Source: Terripilifer ovatus
Lineage (GTDB): Bacteria > Pseudomonadota > Alphaproteobacteria > Rhizobiales > Beijerinckiaceae
DNA: 64,000 nt
Assembly: GCA_029222685.1 (NCBI GenBank)
Contig: JARHVB010000005.1
Location: 269,348 to 333,347 of the forward strand
Direction of reading: 5' to 3'
Below, one piece after another: positions 53,917-63,111 of the stretch. The stretch's first letter is position 1. Every line of letters begins with the position of its first letter. A program made the position numbers and the translations under genes. The notes below the pieces were generated by a model that made no database searches, had not been told where the DNA came from, and saw only the letters and a list, made by a program, of their open reading frames with translations.

Positions 53917-54804
53917 ATGGCCAAACGAATTCGCAAAGCAGTTTTCCCGGTGGCCGGCCTCGGCACCCGCGTCCTCCCCGCGACGAAATCGATCCCCAAG
54001 GAAATGCTGACGGTCGTCGACCGTCCGGTTCTGCAGCATTGCGTCGACGAGGCGCGCGAGGCCGGGATCGAGCATTTCGTCTTCGTCACCGGCCGCAACA
54101 AGGCCGTCATCGAAGACCATTTCGACATGGCCTATGAGCTCGACGACACCTTGCAGCGCCGCGGCAAGACGAAAGAATACGACGCCCTGAAACAGGACCT
54201 GCCGCCGGCCGGCGCCACCAGCTTCACCCGCCAGCAGGCGCCGCTCGGTCTTGGCCATGCGGTCTGGTGCGCCCGCGACATCGTCGGCGACGAGCCCTTT
54301 GCCGTGCTTCTGCCCGACATGATCACCCTGCCCGGCAAGCGCAATTCACGCTGCATCGGCCAGTGCATCGAAGCCTATGAGAAACACGGCGGCAATGTCA
54401 TCGCCGTCGAAGAGGTGCCGCCCCAGGACACCCATATGTATGGCATCGTTTCCGTCGGCAAGGATTTCGGCCATACGTTCGAGATCAACGGCATGGTCGA
54501 AAAGCCGCCGCAGGGCACGTCTCCGTCGAACCTGATCATCTCCGGTCGCTACATTCTCGAACCGCAGATTTTCGATATCCTGGCGACGGTCGAGAAGGGC
54601 GCCGGCGGCGAAATCCAGCTTACCGACGGCATGAAGAAGCTCGCAGAAAAGCAAGGCTTTTTCGGCGTCCGCTTCGACGGCAAGACCTACGACACCGGTT
54701 CCAAGGTCGGTTTCCTGGCGGCCAATATCGCCTTCGCCATGGCCCGCGACGACATCCGTCCGGGCTTTCTCGCCGAGTTGAAGAAGATCGTCGGCACGAT
54801 CTGA
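53917..54804 (+). CDS. galU: UTP-glucose-1-phosphate uridylyltransferase
   Basis: 295 residues. Nucleotide-binding GLGTRVLPATKSIPKEML at 14-31, QQAPLGLGHAVWCAR, and IQLTDGMKKLAEKQGFFGVR near the C-terminus are diagnostic for bacterial GalU. It makes UDP-glucose from UTP and glucose-1-phosphate. It shares a 188-bp divergent promoter region with galE, with which it forms the UDP-Glc/UDP-Gal supply. Confidence 0.95.
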   Translation: MAKRIRKAVFPVAGLGTRVLPATKSIPKEMLTVVDRPVLQHCVDEAREAGIEHFVFVTGRNKAVIEDHFDMAYELDDTLQRRGKTKEYDALKQDLPPAGATSFTRQQAPLGLGHAVWCARDIVGDEPFAVLLPDMITLPGKRNSRCIGQCIEAYEKHGGNVIAVEEVPPQDTHMYGIVSVGKDFGHTFEINGMVEKPPQGTSPSNLIISGRYILEPQIFDILATVEKGAGGEIQLTDGMKKLAEKQGFFGVRFDGKTYDTGSKVGFLAANIAFAMARDDIRPGFLAELKKIVGTI

Positions 54805-54811
54805 AGCAGCA

Positions 54812-56119
54812 TCAGAAGGCCGTCCAGACCATCGCGGTAGTCGCGGCCGCCATGACAGCGGTCGCGACCGAGCCCAGGACCAGCAGGGGACCGCGAACAG
54901 CGAATCTGCCCATGATGTCGGGTCGCGCCGCCATATGCATCATCAGCCCCATGAGCGGAACGGCCACAACGCCGTTGACCACCGCAGCCCAGAACAAGGC
55001 CTTGATGGGACTGACCGGAACGAAGCAAAGGCCCATGCCCACCAGCGTTGCCGCGGCGATGGTTCCGTAGAATGCCTGCGCATCGCCGGGCTTAAGCGAC
55101 AGCCCCATGGGCCACGCCCGCGCCTCGCCGAGCGCATAGGCCGCTGATCCCGCCAGCACCGGCACGGCCAGCAATCCCGTCCCGACAATCCCCAGCGTGA
55201 AGAGCGCAAAAGCGAACGAACCGGCGATCGGCCGCAACGCCTCCGCCGCCTGCGCGGAAGTCTCGATGTTGGTGATGCCGCTGGCGTGGAGCGTCGCCGC
55301 CGTGGTGACTATGATTGCCAGCGAGACGAGGTTTGAGAACGCCATGCCGGCGATCGTATCGACCCCGATACGATGCAGCGCGCTACGCCCTTGGTCGGGC
55401 GCCGTGATAAGATCGATGCGCCGTGGATGAAGCTGGAAATCCTCCACCTCTTCCGCCGCCTGCCAGAAAAACAGATACGGCGAAATGGTTGTGCCGAACA
55501 CGGCCACGATGGTCGTGAGATAGCCGGTCTCCCAGCGGATCTCCGGAACCACCAGGCGCGTCAGAAACAGGCCCCAGTCGACCTGCACAACCAGCACCGT
55601 GGCGAAATAGGCGAACAGCGACAGCGTCAGCCATTTGAGGACCGCGACATAGCGCTTGTACTGCATGAATATCTGCAGCGTGATGCAGAAAGCTCCGTAG
55701 ACCAGGACGAGCAGCCAGCGCGGCGCCCCGATCAAAAGCCCTGTCGCATCCGCCATGGCGCCAAGATCGGCTGCGAGATTGATCGTATTGGCGAAGAGGA
55801 GCAGCAACACGATCCAGGCCAGGATCCAGTTCGGATAGTGTCGTTGCAAAATTCCGGAAATACCGTGACCCGTCGTGCGCCCGATGCGCGCGCTGACGAT
55901 CTGCGCCGCTGCCATCAGAGGAAAGGTGAACAGCATTGTCCATGTCAGCGCATAACCGTATTGCGCGCCCGCCTGCGAATAGGTTGCGATTCCGCTTGGA
56001 TCGTCGTCGGAGGCACCGGTGATCAGACCGGGACCGAGTGTCCCGCGCATGCGATGAAACCGGCTCGTGGTCAGGTCCGGCATTTCCGGATCGTCATCGA
56101 GTCTGCTGTCGATCGTCAT
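54812..56119 (-). CDS. Nramp-related divalent metal transporter with non-canonical motifs
   Basis: 435 residues with about 11-12 hydrophobic helices. TM1 reads ASDDDPSGIATYSQAG (Asp40, Pro41, Ser42, Gly43), where canonical MntH has DPGN. The TM6 region reads GTTISPYLFFWQAAEE, without the usual MPHN methionine and histidine. These residues set metal selectivity, so transport of manganese should not be assumed. It is convergent with galU, 7 bp apart. Confidence 0.82.
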   Translation of the reverse strand: MTIDSRLDDDPEMPDLTTSRFHRMRGTLGPGLITGASDDDPSGIATYSQAGAQYGYALTWTMLFTFPLMAAAQIVSARIGRTTGHGISGILQRHYPNWILAWIVLLLLFANTINLAADLGAMADATGLLIGAPRWLLVLVYGAFCITLQIFMQYKRYVAVLKWLTLSLFAYFATVLVVQVDWGLFLTRLVVPEIRWETGYLTTIVAVFGTTISPYLFFWQAAEEVEDFQLHPRRIDLITAPDQGRSALHRIGVDTIAGMAFSNLVSLAIIVTTAATLHASGITNIETSAQAAEALRPIAGSFAFALFTLGIVGTGLLAVPVLAGSAAYALGEARAWPMGLSLKPGDAQAFYGTIAAATLVGMGLCFVPVSPIKALFWAAVVNGVVAVPLMGLMMHMAARPDIMGRFAVRGPLLVLGSVATAVMAAATTAMVWTAF

Positions 56120-56202
56120 AGGTTATCCCCGGCTGTGCAACCGATAGCCGTTATCCGAGGCCACACGTTCGGATCAGCGCTTCGGCTGCATAGCATGCGG
56201 GC

Positions 56203-57822
56203 TCAGCGCTGCAACCGTAATCCCAGCATGAAGACATTGGCCGTATAGTCGGCGCCGGGAAGCGAGGATTTCAGCCGTTCATAATTATACGACCCCTTGA
56301 CGACGATCGAACGTGTCAGGCTGTATTCCGCCTTCAGGCCGGCGCCATAATAGTTCTCCGTAATATCAACGCCTCTATATTGGTTGTTGCTCAGCGACGC
56401 TGTGGCGCCAATGGTGAGATTCCGCAGCAGCGCATGCGAAATCTCGATCTGTCCCGTGCGGCTGATGGCGCCGGAGGCATTGGCAAGCGTTGTTTCGATA
56501 AAGTCCGTCGTGCCCCGCAATGTCACCGTCGTCAGCGGTGTCGCCGTCCACACCAGCGAGGCATCGATCGCCGGCCCGCTAAGGTTCGGCAGGCGCACAT
56601 CGTCGTATTTGCGCTGCGCGTAGCCGGCGGAAATCGATCCGGTGAGGGTTCGCGTCAATTCAAAAGTGGACCCGGCCACTGCTTTCACGCCGTTCGAGTT
56701 CCGCGCAAAGCCGGAAGGATCGATAGCATTGTCGCGGACACGCGTATCCGCCGTCACTTCGACGAAGGGTGTTATTCCCGGCGTCAGTTCGTAGCCGACA
56801 CGGCCGCGCAACCCATAGGTATTGTAGTTGTTCGCGGACAGACCGGCCGACGTGCCGTTGAGGAGCTTCCCGTCCTCATAGCTTGTCCGGTCGGCCAGTC
56901 CCGTGACGGTCACTTCCAGGCGGCCGAGCTTCTGCGTGGCGCCCGCGGAAGCACCGTAGGTGGCGACCAGCGGCCGGCCATCGAGGCTCGTCGGCAGGCC
57001 GGGGGTGCCGGGGCGCTGCGTCGTCAAGGCGCCGCGCAATTCAAAATTGAGTGTCGTATCGCGCGTCGCATCGAGCCGTAGCTTGACAGTACCTGCCCCG
57101 TCGGGACGATCTGCTTCCGGCGTCGCCGCATAGCGCGAATAGCCGGCCTTGATGTCGGCGCTCAGCGAGTGGTTTGACCAGTTCGACTGCGCGGCGATAC
57201 CGACGTCTGTGCGAATCACAGGCGAGCCCTTCGGCGAATTCGAATCGGCCGTACGGTTGGGATTGGTATCGTATCCGCCGGAAACTTCGACGAAGGGCGT
57301 CAGCCGCAGCGAACCGACGTCGACACCGGTCGGCGCATAAGGGGTTTCTTCGAGAATGGGCCGCTTCTTGCGCGGAATCCCAGGTTGCTGCGCCACGGTC
57401 GGGGGTGGCGGCGGCGGACTGGCGATCGGATCGGCCGGCCGCTTCGCCTGGGTCGATCCGGGATAGGGAACGAGTGGAGGCAGCGCGCCGCGCAACGGCG
57501 TCTTGGGGCGGCCTTTGTAGACCAGCCTCTTGTCCGGCATTTTGCGCGGTTTGCCGTAATTGGTCGACGAAAACGGCACGTTCCGCCGCAGCGGCGTGAT
57601 GCTTTCCGGCGTGCTGGGCAATTGATTATAGTTGTCGATGCCCGGATCGGACGACCGCAGGCCGGTATCGGACGAAGCGCCTGCCGACGTCCCCGATGAG
57701 GTGCCCGGCGGCGTCGGTTGGGCATCTTGAGACGACTGCGCGTAAGCAGCCGAAATCACGCCCGACAGAATCATGGCGCTGACGCTTCCCGTCCATCGGG
57801 ATCTGGCCGCCAGAAGTCTCAA
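56203..57822 (-). CDS. Outer-membrane beta-barrel protein
   Basis: 539 residues. Signal peptide to about AYAQ (residue 29). Residues 30-165 are a disordered, Pro/Ser-rich linker. The rest has alternating amphipathic strands (for example LTPFVEVSGGYDTNPNRTAD, GLRGRVGYELTPGITPFVEV, YGAGLKAEYSLTRSIVVKGS). The C-terminal LGLRLQR is compatible with a closing strand. I recall similar proteins as outer membrane beta-barrel BBP2-like in this order. Function unknown; envelope assembly or export is a guess. Confidence 0.7.
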   Translation of the reverse strand: MRLLAARSRWTGSVSAMILSGVISAAYAQSSQDAQPTPPGTSSGTSAGASSDTGLRSSDPGIDNYNQLPSTPESITPLRRNVPFSSTNYGKPRKMPDKRLVYKGRPKTPLRGALPPLVPYPGSTQAKRPADPIASPPPPPPTVAQQPGIPRKKRPILEETPYAPTGVDVGSLRLTPFVEVSGGYDTNPNRTADSNSPKGSPVIRTDVGIAAQSNWSNHSLSADIKAGYSRYAATPEADRPDGAGTVKLRLDATRDTTLNFELRGALTTQRPGTPGLPTSLDGRPLVATYGASAGATQKLGRLEVTVTGLADRTSYEDGKLLNGTSAGLSANNYNTYGLRGRVGYELTPGITPFVEVTADTRVRDNAIDPSGFARNSNGVKAVAGSTFELTRTLTGSISAGYAQRKYDDVRLPNLSGPAIDASLVWTATPLTTVTLRGTTDFIETTLANASGAISRTGQIEISHALLRNLTIGATASLSNNQYRGVDITENYYGAGLKAEYSLTRSIVVKGSYNYERLKSSLPGADYTANVFMLGLRLQR

Positions 57823-57876
57823 AAGCTCACCTGCGCCCCGATTTGCCCGGCACGGCGTTGGAATTGGTGAACCAGC

Positions 57877-57895
57877 GTTAAGGATTTATGGTTAA
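57877..57895 (-). promoter_or_regulatory. CtrA-like site upstream of the beta-barrel gene
   Basis: On the minus strand the sequence reads TTAACCATAAATCCTTAAC: two TTAA half-sites 10 bases apart, the first being TTAACCAT. It is about 55 bp before the ATG at 57822. The CtrA cell-cycle regulator binds TTAA-N7-TTAAC or TTAACCAT half-sites in alphaproteobacteria; the spacing here is not canonical. Confidence 0.45.
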
Positions 57896-57922
57896 TGCCG
57901 CGTTACCGGGCGCGACTTTCGC

Positions 57923-57972
57923 AGAGCATTTTCAAGCGAAGTGGATGCCGGTTCGCGTGAAGAAAATGCTCT
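57923..57972 (+). repeat. Intergenic hairpin repeat element, copy 1
   Basis: AGAGCATTTTC and GAAAATGCTCT are perfect 11-bp arms around GCGAA...TTCGC inner arms and a GTGGATGCCGG loop. The same about 47-bp unit, inverted and with one changed base at its core, is at 63862-63908. It is a dispersed non-coding element of rhizobial type. Confidence 0.85.
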
Positions 57973-57992
57973 CTTTACAAGCAGGACGCGTC

Positions 57993-58016
57993 TTTCCGAT
58001 CCAAGTGGATCGGAAA
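57993..58016. repeat. Perfect 11-bp-arm palindrome next to the hairpin element
   Basis: TTTCCGATCCA, two bases, TGGATCGGAAA. It is 46 bp before the KpsF/GutQ-family gene and probably part of the same composite repeat. No regulator is known for it. Confidence 0.7.
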
Positions 58017-58061
58017 ACGCTACGGGCTGACAGGGACCGGAGATTGGCGTAGGTAGGCCCG

Positions 58062-59078
58062 ATGAGAGCAATCAAGCCGACCTCCCCTTCCCCCAGCGCC
58101 GCCACTGCCTCGGCCCTGCGCACGCTGGAGCTTGAACGCGCCGGGATCGCCGCTCTGGAAGCGGAACTGACCGGCGCGCCCGGCAGCGGCCTCGCTTTGG
58201 CCTTCGACGCCGCGGTCGAGATGATCGGCAATGTGCGCGGGCGCGTGATCGTCTCCGGCATGGGAAAATCCGGCCATGTCGGCCGCAAGATCGCCGCGAC
58301 CCTGGCTTCGACCGGGACGCCAGCCTATTTCGTCCATCCCAGCGAGGCCAGCCACGGCGACCTCGGCATGATTAAGCCCAGCGACGCCATTCTGCTGCTG
58401 TCCTGGTCCGGCGAAACGGCGGAACTCGCCGACATCATCACTTATGCCAAGCGTTTCCAGATCGGCCTGATGGCCATCACCTCCAATGCCGCCAGTTCGC
58501 TGGGACGTGCAGCCGATATCTGCCTGCAATTGCCGGCGGCAGAAGAGGCCTGTGCCGACGTGGCAGCGCCCACGACCTCGACGACCATGCAAATTGTTGC
58601 AGGCGATGCGCTCGCCATCGCCCTGCTGGAGGCCCGCGGCTTCACCGCCCATCAATTCCGCCAGTTCCATCCGGGCGGCAAGCTCGGCGCGCGCCTGTCG
58701 TTCGTGCGCGATGTCATGCACACCGGCGATGCCATGCCGCTTGTTGCGTCGGGCTCGAAAATGCAGACAGCCGTCATTGAAATGTCCGGCAAACGCTTCG
58801 GATGTGTCGGCGTGATCGATACGTCCGGCCGTCTCGCCGGCATCATCACCGACGGTGATTTGCGTCGCCACATGGATAAATCTCACAACCTGCTCGACGA
58901 TCCGGTCGAGGCGGTGATGACGCCCAAGCCGACCGTGGTGGCGCCCGATGTCATGGTCGCCGAGGCGCTGGCGCTGCTCAACGAGAAGAAGCGCTCGGTG
59001 CTCCTGGTGGTCGATGGATCGCGCAAACCGGTGGGCATCGTACACCTGCACGATCTTCTGCGTCTCGGCGCCGCCTGA
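58062..59078 (+). CDS. kdsD: KpsF/GutQ-family arabinose-5-phosphate isomerase
   Basis: 338 residues. SIS domain: SGMGKSGHVGRKIAATLAST near 65-84, VHPSEASHGDLGM, and LLLSWSGETAELADIITYAK. Two CBS domains follow from about 215 (for example VMHTGDAMPLVASGSKMQTA and VMTPKPTVVAPDVMVAEALA). It isomerises ribulose-5-phosphate to arabinose-5-phosphate for KDO synthesis. Domain order and length match the family. Confidence 0.9.
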   Translation: MRAIKPTSPSPSAATASALRTLELERAGIAALEAELTGAPGSGLALAFDAAVEMIGNVRGRVIVSGMGKSGHVGRKIAATLASTGTPAYFVHPSEASHGDLGMIKPSDAILLLSWSGETAELADIITYAKRFQIGLMAITSNAASSLGRAADICLQLPAAEEACADVAAPTTSTTMQIVAGDALAIALLEARGFTAHQFRQFHPGGKLGARLSFVRDVMHTGDAMPLVASGSKMQTAVIEMSGKRFGCVGVIDTSGRLAGIITDGDLRRHMDKSHNLLDDPVEAVMTPKPTVVAPDVMVAEALALLNEKKRSVLLVVDGSRKPVGIVHLHDLLRLGAA

Positions 59079-59134
59079 GCGTTGGGCATATGACGAACGG
59101 CTAATTTGCAGATTGCCGTTTTCCGCGTCATGCT

Positions 59135-59151
59135 CCCCTCACGCTGAGGGG
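59135..59151 (+). repeat. Short 7-3-7 hairpin
   Basis: CCCCTCA-CGC-TGAGGGG in the 111-bp gap between the isomerase and the LivK-like gene. It may end the first transcript; no T-run follows. Confidence 0.4.
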
Positions 59152-59189
59152 CACCTACCAACCAGCCCCGCCGCGACGAGGGGAAAGCC

Positions 59190-60419
59190 ATGCAGGGACG
59201 GAATTTCGCGGACGCGACGCGCCGCAGCATGCTCATTGCAGGATTTGGTCTCACGCTTGCCGTCGGCGCGCTCGCGCCGGCGACAGCGCAACAGCCATCC
59301 GGTCCGCCCATCAGGATTGGCGGCACGCTTGCCCTCACCGGTCCGCTGGCGCAGACCGGCGCCATTCACAAAATCGTCGGCGATCTCTTCGTCGAACAAT
59401 TGAACAAGAAGGGCGGATTGCTCGGCCGTCCCGTCGAATGGGTGCTGCTCGACGACCAGTCGAAGCCCGACGTGACCCGCACCTTGTACGAACGCCTCAT
59501 CACCGTCGACAAGGTCGACCTGATCATCGGGCCTTATGCGACGGCCTCGATCCTCTCGGCAATGGCTGTGGCGCAGCGTTACAACAAGATTCTCGTACAC
59601 AGCACCTTCGGCATTCCCAAGCTCGCGACCTACGAGCGCCAGTTCCCCGGATGGCCGCTCGGCTTCGAGCCTGAAAAGGGCATGCCCACGGCGGCGCTCG
59701 ATGCGCTCAATTCGACCGGCAAGGGACCGAAGTCGATCGCCATCGTCACCAGCAAATTTCCATCGGTGCAATTCGTTGCCGCCGGCGCCCGCGAGGTCGC
59801 CAAAAGCCGCGGGCTCAAAGAAGCGCTCTACCTCGAATTCGAATTCGGCACCCGCGACTTCGGCCCGATCGCAGCACGGGTGCGCGAAGCCGATGCCGAT
59901 TTCCTCTTCATGGGCGCCATCGGCCTCGAGGGCAATCAACTGCTCGAAGCGCTCGAAAAGCTGAACTACAAGCCGCGCAACCATTTCTACGTCTACCCGA
60001 CGCCGGGGCCCATGGCCTCCTCGCCGCTCGGCGACGGCGCCCTGTCGAACACCGCTTTTGAAAACCTGCCGCCGCTAAATGCATCGCCCAGCGCGGCTGC
60101 CTTCGCAAAAGGCTTCAACGAAGCGGCGGCGAAAGCCGGCTTGCCCTATACCGAACCCGAGACGCAGGCCGGCGCAAGCTGGTCCGCCTGGGAAATTCTG
60201 ACCGGCGCCGTCGCCGCGACGAAATCGCTGGACGACAAGGTGCTGACCGAGTGGCTGAAGAAGAACGGCGCCGACACCATTATCGGCCATATCAGCTTCA
60301 ACGGTCCCAACAATTACGGGCCCGACCTGATGCGGATCAAACAGGTGCAGAAAGGTAAATGGGTGATTATCTGGCCCAAGGATATCGCGACGCCGGGCTA
60401 TTCACCGCAGGCGAAATAA
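59190..60419 (+). CDS. LivK-type periplasmic substrate-binding protein (second importer)
   Basis: 409 residues behind GAGGGGA. Signal region RRSMLIAGFGLTLAVGALAP (an RR could suggest Tat), then the Peripla_BP_6 start PIRIGGTLALTGPLAQTGAI. LLDDQSKPDVTRTLYERLIT and DLIIGPYATASILSAMA are family features. It is the first gene of a complete four-gene importer. Ligand unknown (amide, amino acid or aromatic acid). Confidence 0.9.
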   Translation: MQGRNFADATRRSMLIAGFGLTLAVGALAPATAQQPSGPPIRIGGTLALTGPLAQTGAIHKIVGDLFVEQLNKKGGLLGRPVEWVLLDDQSKPDVTRTLYERLITVDKVDLIIGPYATASILSAMAVAQRYNKILVHSTFGIPKLATYERQFPGWPLGFEPEKGMPTAALDALNSTGKGPKSIAIVTSKFPSVQFVAAGAREVAKSRGLKEALYLEFEFGTRDFGPIAARVREADADFLFMGAIGLEGNQLLEALEKLNYKPRNHFYVYPTPGPMASSPLGDGALSNTAFENLPPLNASPSAAAFAKGFNEAAAKAGLPYTEPETQAGASWSAWEILTGAVAATKSLDDKVLTEWLKKNGADTIIGHISFNGPNNYGPDLMRIKQVQKGKWVIIWPKDIATPGYSPQAK

Positions 60420-60449
60420 AACACTCATAACAGCGATCGGCGGACGCAA

Positions 60450-61298
60450 ATGAGTGCAACCCTGCTGGGCCAGTCGATTCTGTCGGGGATTTTCGCCGGC
60501 AGTCTCTACGCCCTCATCGGGCTCGGCATGAGCCTGTCCTGGCGCTATCTGCGCGTGATCAATCTCGCGCATTTCGCTTTCGTGTTCTTCGCCGCCTATC
60601 TGACCTATGAATTTGCAGGCGTGCGCGGCGTCAACCCGTTTGTCGTCGCGCTTGCCCTCGTGCCTTTATTTTTTCTGCTGGGGGTTCTGCAGCAGGTGCT
60701 CATCCTGCGCTTCAGCATCAATGAATTTTCTTCGATCATCGTCACCTACGGCCTCGCCATCGTTGCGGAAGCCGTTATCCAACTGATCTGGTCGGCCGAT
60801 TTCGTGCGCTACGAGAACCGCGCCATGCACGGCAATCTCGCGCTCGGAACCCTGCTGTTTCCGGTCGCCGATCTGGTCATGGCCGGCATCGCCATCGGTC
60901 TGTGTTTCGCCGTCTGGGCGGCGCTGCACTTCACCTGGCTCGGCAAGGCCTTGCGTGCCGGGCTCGACAATCCGCAGATCGCTGCTTCGTTCGGCGTGCC
61001 CAACCAGCGCCTCCTGCTGCTCGTCGCAGGCAGCGCCGGCGCCCTGGCTGCCGTGGGCGGATTTTTCGTCGCCGTTCTCTACACGCTGGCCCCGAGCCAG
61101 ATTTTCTCCTGGCTCGGCGTCGTGTTCGCGGCCGTTCTGCTCGGCGGCTTAGGCAACCCGATCGGACTTGTGGCGGCAAGCCTGCTGATCGGCATCAGCG
61201 AGGCCATCACCATGGCGGTCACCGCGCCCTCCTGGGCGCCGGTGGTGCCGTTCACCATCCTCATCCTCCTGCTTGTGCTCTGGCCGGAGCGCGTCTGA
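60450..61298 (+). CDS. livH: LivH-type ABC transporter permease (second importer)
   Basis: 282 residues with the LivH hallmark GLGMSLSWRYLRVINLAHF near 22-40 and LGGLGNPIGLVAASLLIGI towards the C-terminus. Starts 30 bp after the binding-protein gene; the following ATG at 61300 lies 1 base after its stop. Confidence 0.9.
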   Translation: MSATLLGQSILSGIFAGSLYALIGLGMSLSWRYLRVINLAHFAFVFFAAYLTYEFAGVRGVNPFVVALALVPLFFLLGVLQQVLILRFSINEFSSIIVTYGLAIVAEAVIQLIWSADFVRYENRAMHGNLALGTLLFPVADLVMAGIAIGLCFAVWAALHFTWLGKALRAGLDNPQIAASFGVPNQRLLLLVAGSAGALAAVGGFFVAVLYTLAPSQIFSWLGVVFAAVLLGGLGNPIGLVAASLLIGISEAITMAVTAPSWAPVVPFTILILLLVLWPERV

Positions 61299-61299
61299 C

Positions 61300-63111
61300 A
61301 TGAGCATTTCCATGTCATCGCAAAATATTGTTCCGGCGCGAGCGTCGGCGACGCGATTTGTCGTCCCGGCGCTCCTGATCGCCGCGACAGTATTTTTCGT
61401 GATGCTGCCTGCATTCAAGCCGCCGCCATTTTTTGAATCGCTTCTCTATCTCCTGTTCTTCTGGATCGCGCTGGCGACGTCGTGGACAATTCTCAGCGGC
61501 TTCACCGGCTATTTCTCGTTCGGCCACGGCGCTTTCTATGGCGTCGGCATGTACACGACCGCCAATCTCGCCGGCACGCTGTCGATCTGGTGGTGCCTGC
61601 CGATCGCGGCCCTGCTGGCGGCTTTGCTCGGCGTTGCCATCGGCGCCGTCGTGTTCAGAGTCAGGCGGCTGCGCGGCGAACTCTTCGCCCTGCTGACCCT
61701 GGCGCTGACCATCGTGCTCGCCACCATCATTCTCAACACGCCGATCGACGGCGGCCCCGGCAAATATCTGCTCGGCGTGCAACTGCCGGTGATCTACGAA
61801 AACTCGGCGACGACGATCTATCTCATGGGCGCCCTTGTCGCCATGGGCTCGCTCGCCATCGCGCGCTGGGTCCAGTACTCGCGCCTCGGTCGCGGCCTTT
61901 TCGCCATCAGCGACGATGAGGATGTCGCCGAAGTGCTCGGCGTGCCGACCTACCGCTACAAACTGCTGGCCTTCGCAATTTCGTCCGGCATCGCCGGCGT
62001 TGCCGGCGCGGTGCAGGCCGTGTTCGTCAGCTATGTCACCGTGTCGGAAACATTCTCGGGCACGATCGCGCTCTATGTTATCCTCATGAGCGTCATCGGC
62101 GGCGCCCGCCATTGGCTCGGACCAGCCATCGGCGCAACCTTCGTCACCCTGTTGAACTTCACCTTCGTCAGCGGCGATTCAGCGCTTGCCGCACGCATCG
62201 TCATCGGCCTCGCACTCATCCTCGCCACCCTGTTCCTGCCGGAAGGCGTGGTCGGGCTTTTCCGCAAACGCCGTTTGGCCCATGTGCAGCCTGCGCTCGA
62301 AGCAGCGCCTGCCGCGCCGCCTGTACCGCCGGTCACACTGCGGGGCGCAGGCGTAGCAGTGGCACCGCAACTCGAGCGCAAGGTCATCCTGCGCGGTGAA
62401 GGCATCAGCCTTGCCTTCCGCGGCGTGCAGGCGCTCGACAGGGTCGACTTCGAAATCCGCGAAGGCGAGATTCTCGGCCTCGTCGGCCCCAACGGATCGG
62501 GCAAGTCGACATTGATCAATGTGATGAGCGGCTTCTACAAGCCCGACGGCGGCCGCCTGCTGCTTGACGGCGAGAACATCGCCAGGGCGCCGGCCCATCA
62601 CATCGCCCAGCTTGGCATCGCGCGCACGTTCCAGATCCCACGACCGTTTCCTCGCCTGACGGTGCTGGAGAACGTCATGGTCGCCGCCATGTTCGGCGGG
62701 GCATCGATGCGGCAGACGATGAGCATCGTCAAGGCGCGCGAGATGCTGGCCTTCGTCGGCCTTGCCGAGCGGGCGCAGGCGCTGCCCTCGCAACTCAACC
62801 TGCATCAGCGCAAGTTTCTCGAACTGGCTCGCGTGCTGGCGTCCGACGCCCGCATCGTCATGCTCGACGAAGTGCTCGCCGGCTTGACGCCGGCTGAAAT
62901 CACCAGCGCCATCGCCATGGTGCGGCGCATTCACGGCGGCACCCGGACCATCGTCTTCGTCGAACACAACATGCGCGCGGTGATCGAGCTGACAGATCGT
63001 CTGATCGTGCTCAACCAGGGCCGGCTGATCGCCGAAGGCGCGCCGCGCGAGGTTATGGACGACCCCGCCGTGGTGCGCGCCTATCTGGGAGCGCCAGATG
63101 CTGAGGGTTGA
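61300..63111 (+). CDS. Fused LivM permease and LivG ATPase
   Basis: 603 residues from the ATG at 61300, directly after the livH stop (an ATG 27 bp earlier overlaps livH). Residues about 1-325 are LivM-like: GFTGYFSFGHGAFYGVGMYT and GGARHWLGPAIGATFVTLL. A short Ala/Pro-rich linker (about 325-350) leads to a complete LivG ATPase: GPNGSGKST, RTFQIPRPF, LARVLASDARIVMLDEVLAG. In most loci these are separate genes. It overlaps livF by 14 bp. Confidence 0.9.
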   Translation: MSISMSSQNIVPARASATRFVVPALLIAATVFFVMLPAFKPPPFFESLLYLLFFWIALATSWTILSGFTGYFSFGHGAFYGVGMYTTANLAGTLSIWWCLPIAALLAALLGVAIGAVVFRVRRLRGELFALLTLALTIVLATIILNTPIDGGPGKYLLGVQLPVIYENSATTIYLMGALVAMGSLAIARWVQYSRLGRGLFAISDDEDVAEVLGVPTYRYKLLAFAISSGIAGVAGAVQAVFVSYVTVSETFSGTIALYVILMSVIGGARHWLGPAIGATFVTLLNFTFVSGDSALAARIVIGLALILATLFLPEGVVGLFRKRRLAHVQPALEAAPAAPPVPPVTLRGAGVAVAPQLERKVILRGEGISLAFRGVQALDRVDFEIREGEILGLVGPNGSGKSTLINVMSGFYKPDGGRLLLDGENIARAPAHHIAQLGIARTFQIPRPFPRLTVLENVMVAAMFGGASMRQTMSIVKAREMLAFVGLAERAQALPSQLNLHQRKFLELARVLASDARIVMLDEVLAGLTPAEITSAIAMVRRIHGGTRTIVFVEHNMRAVIELTDRLIVLNQGRLIAEGAPREVMDDPAVVRAYLGAPDAEG

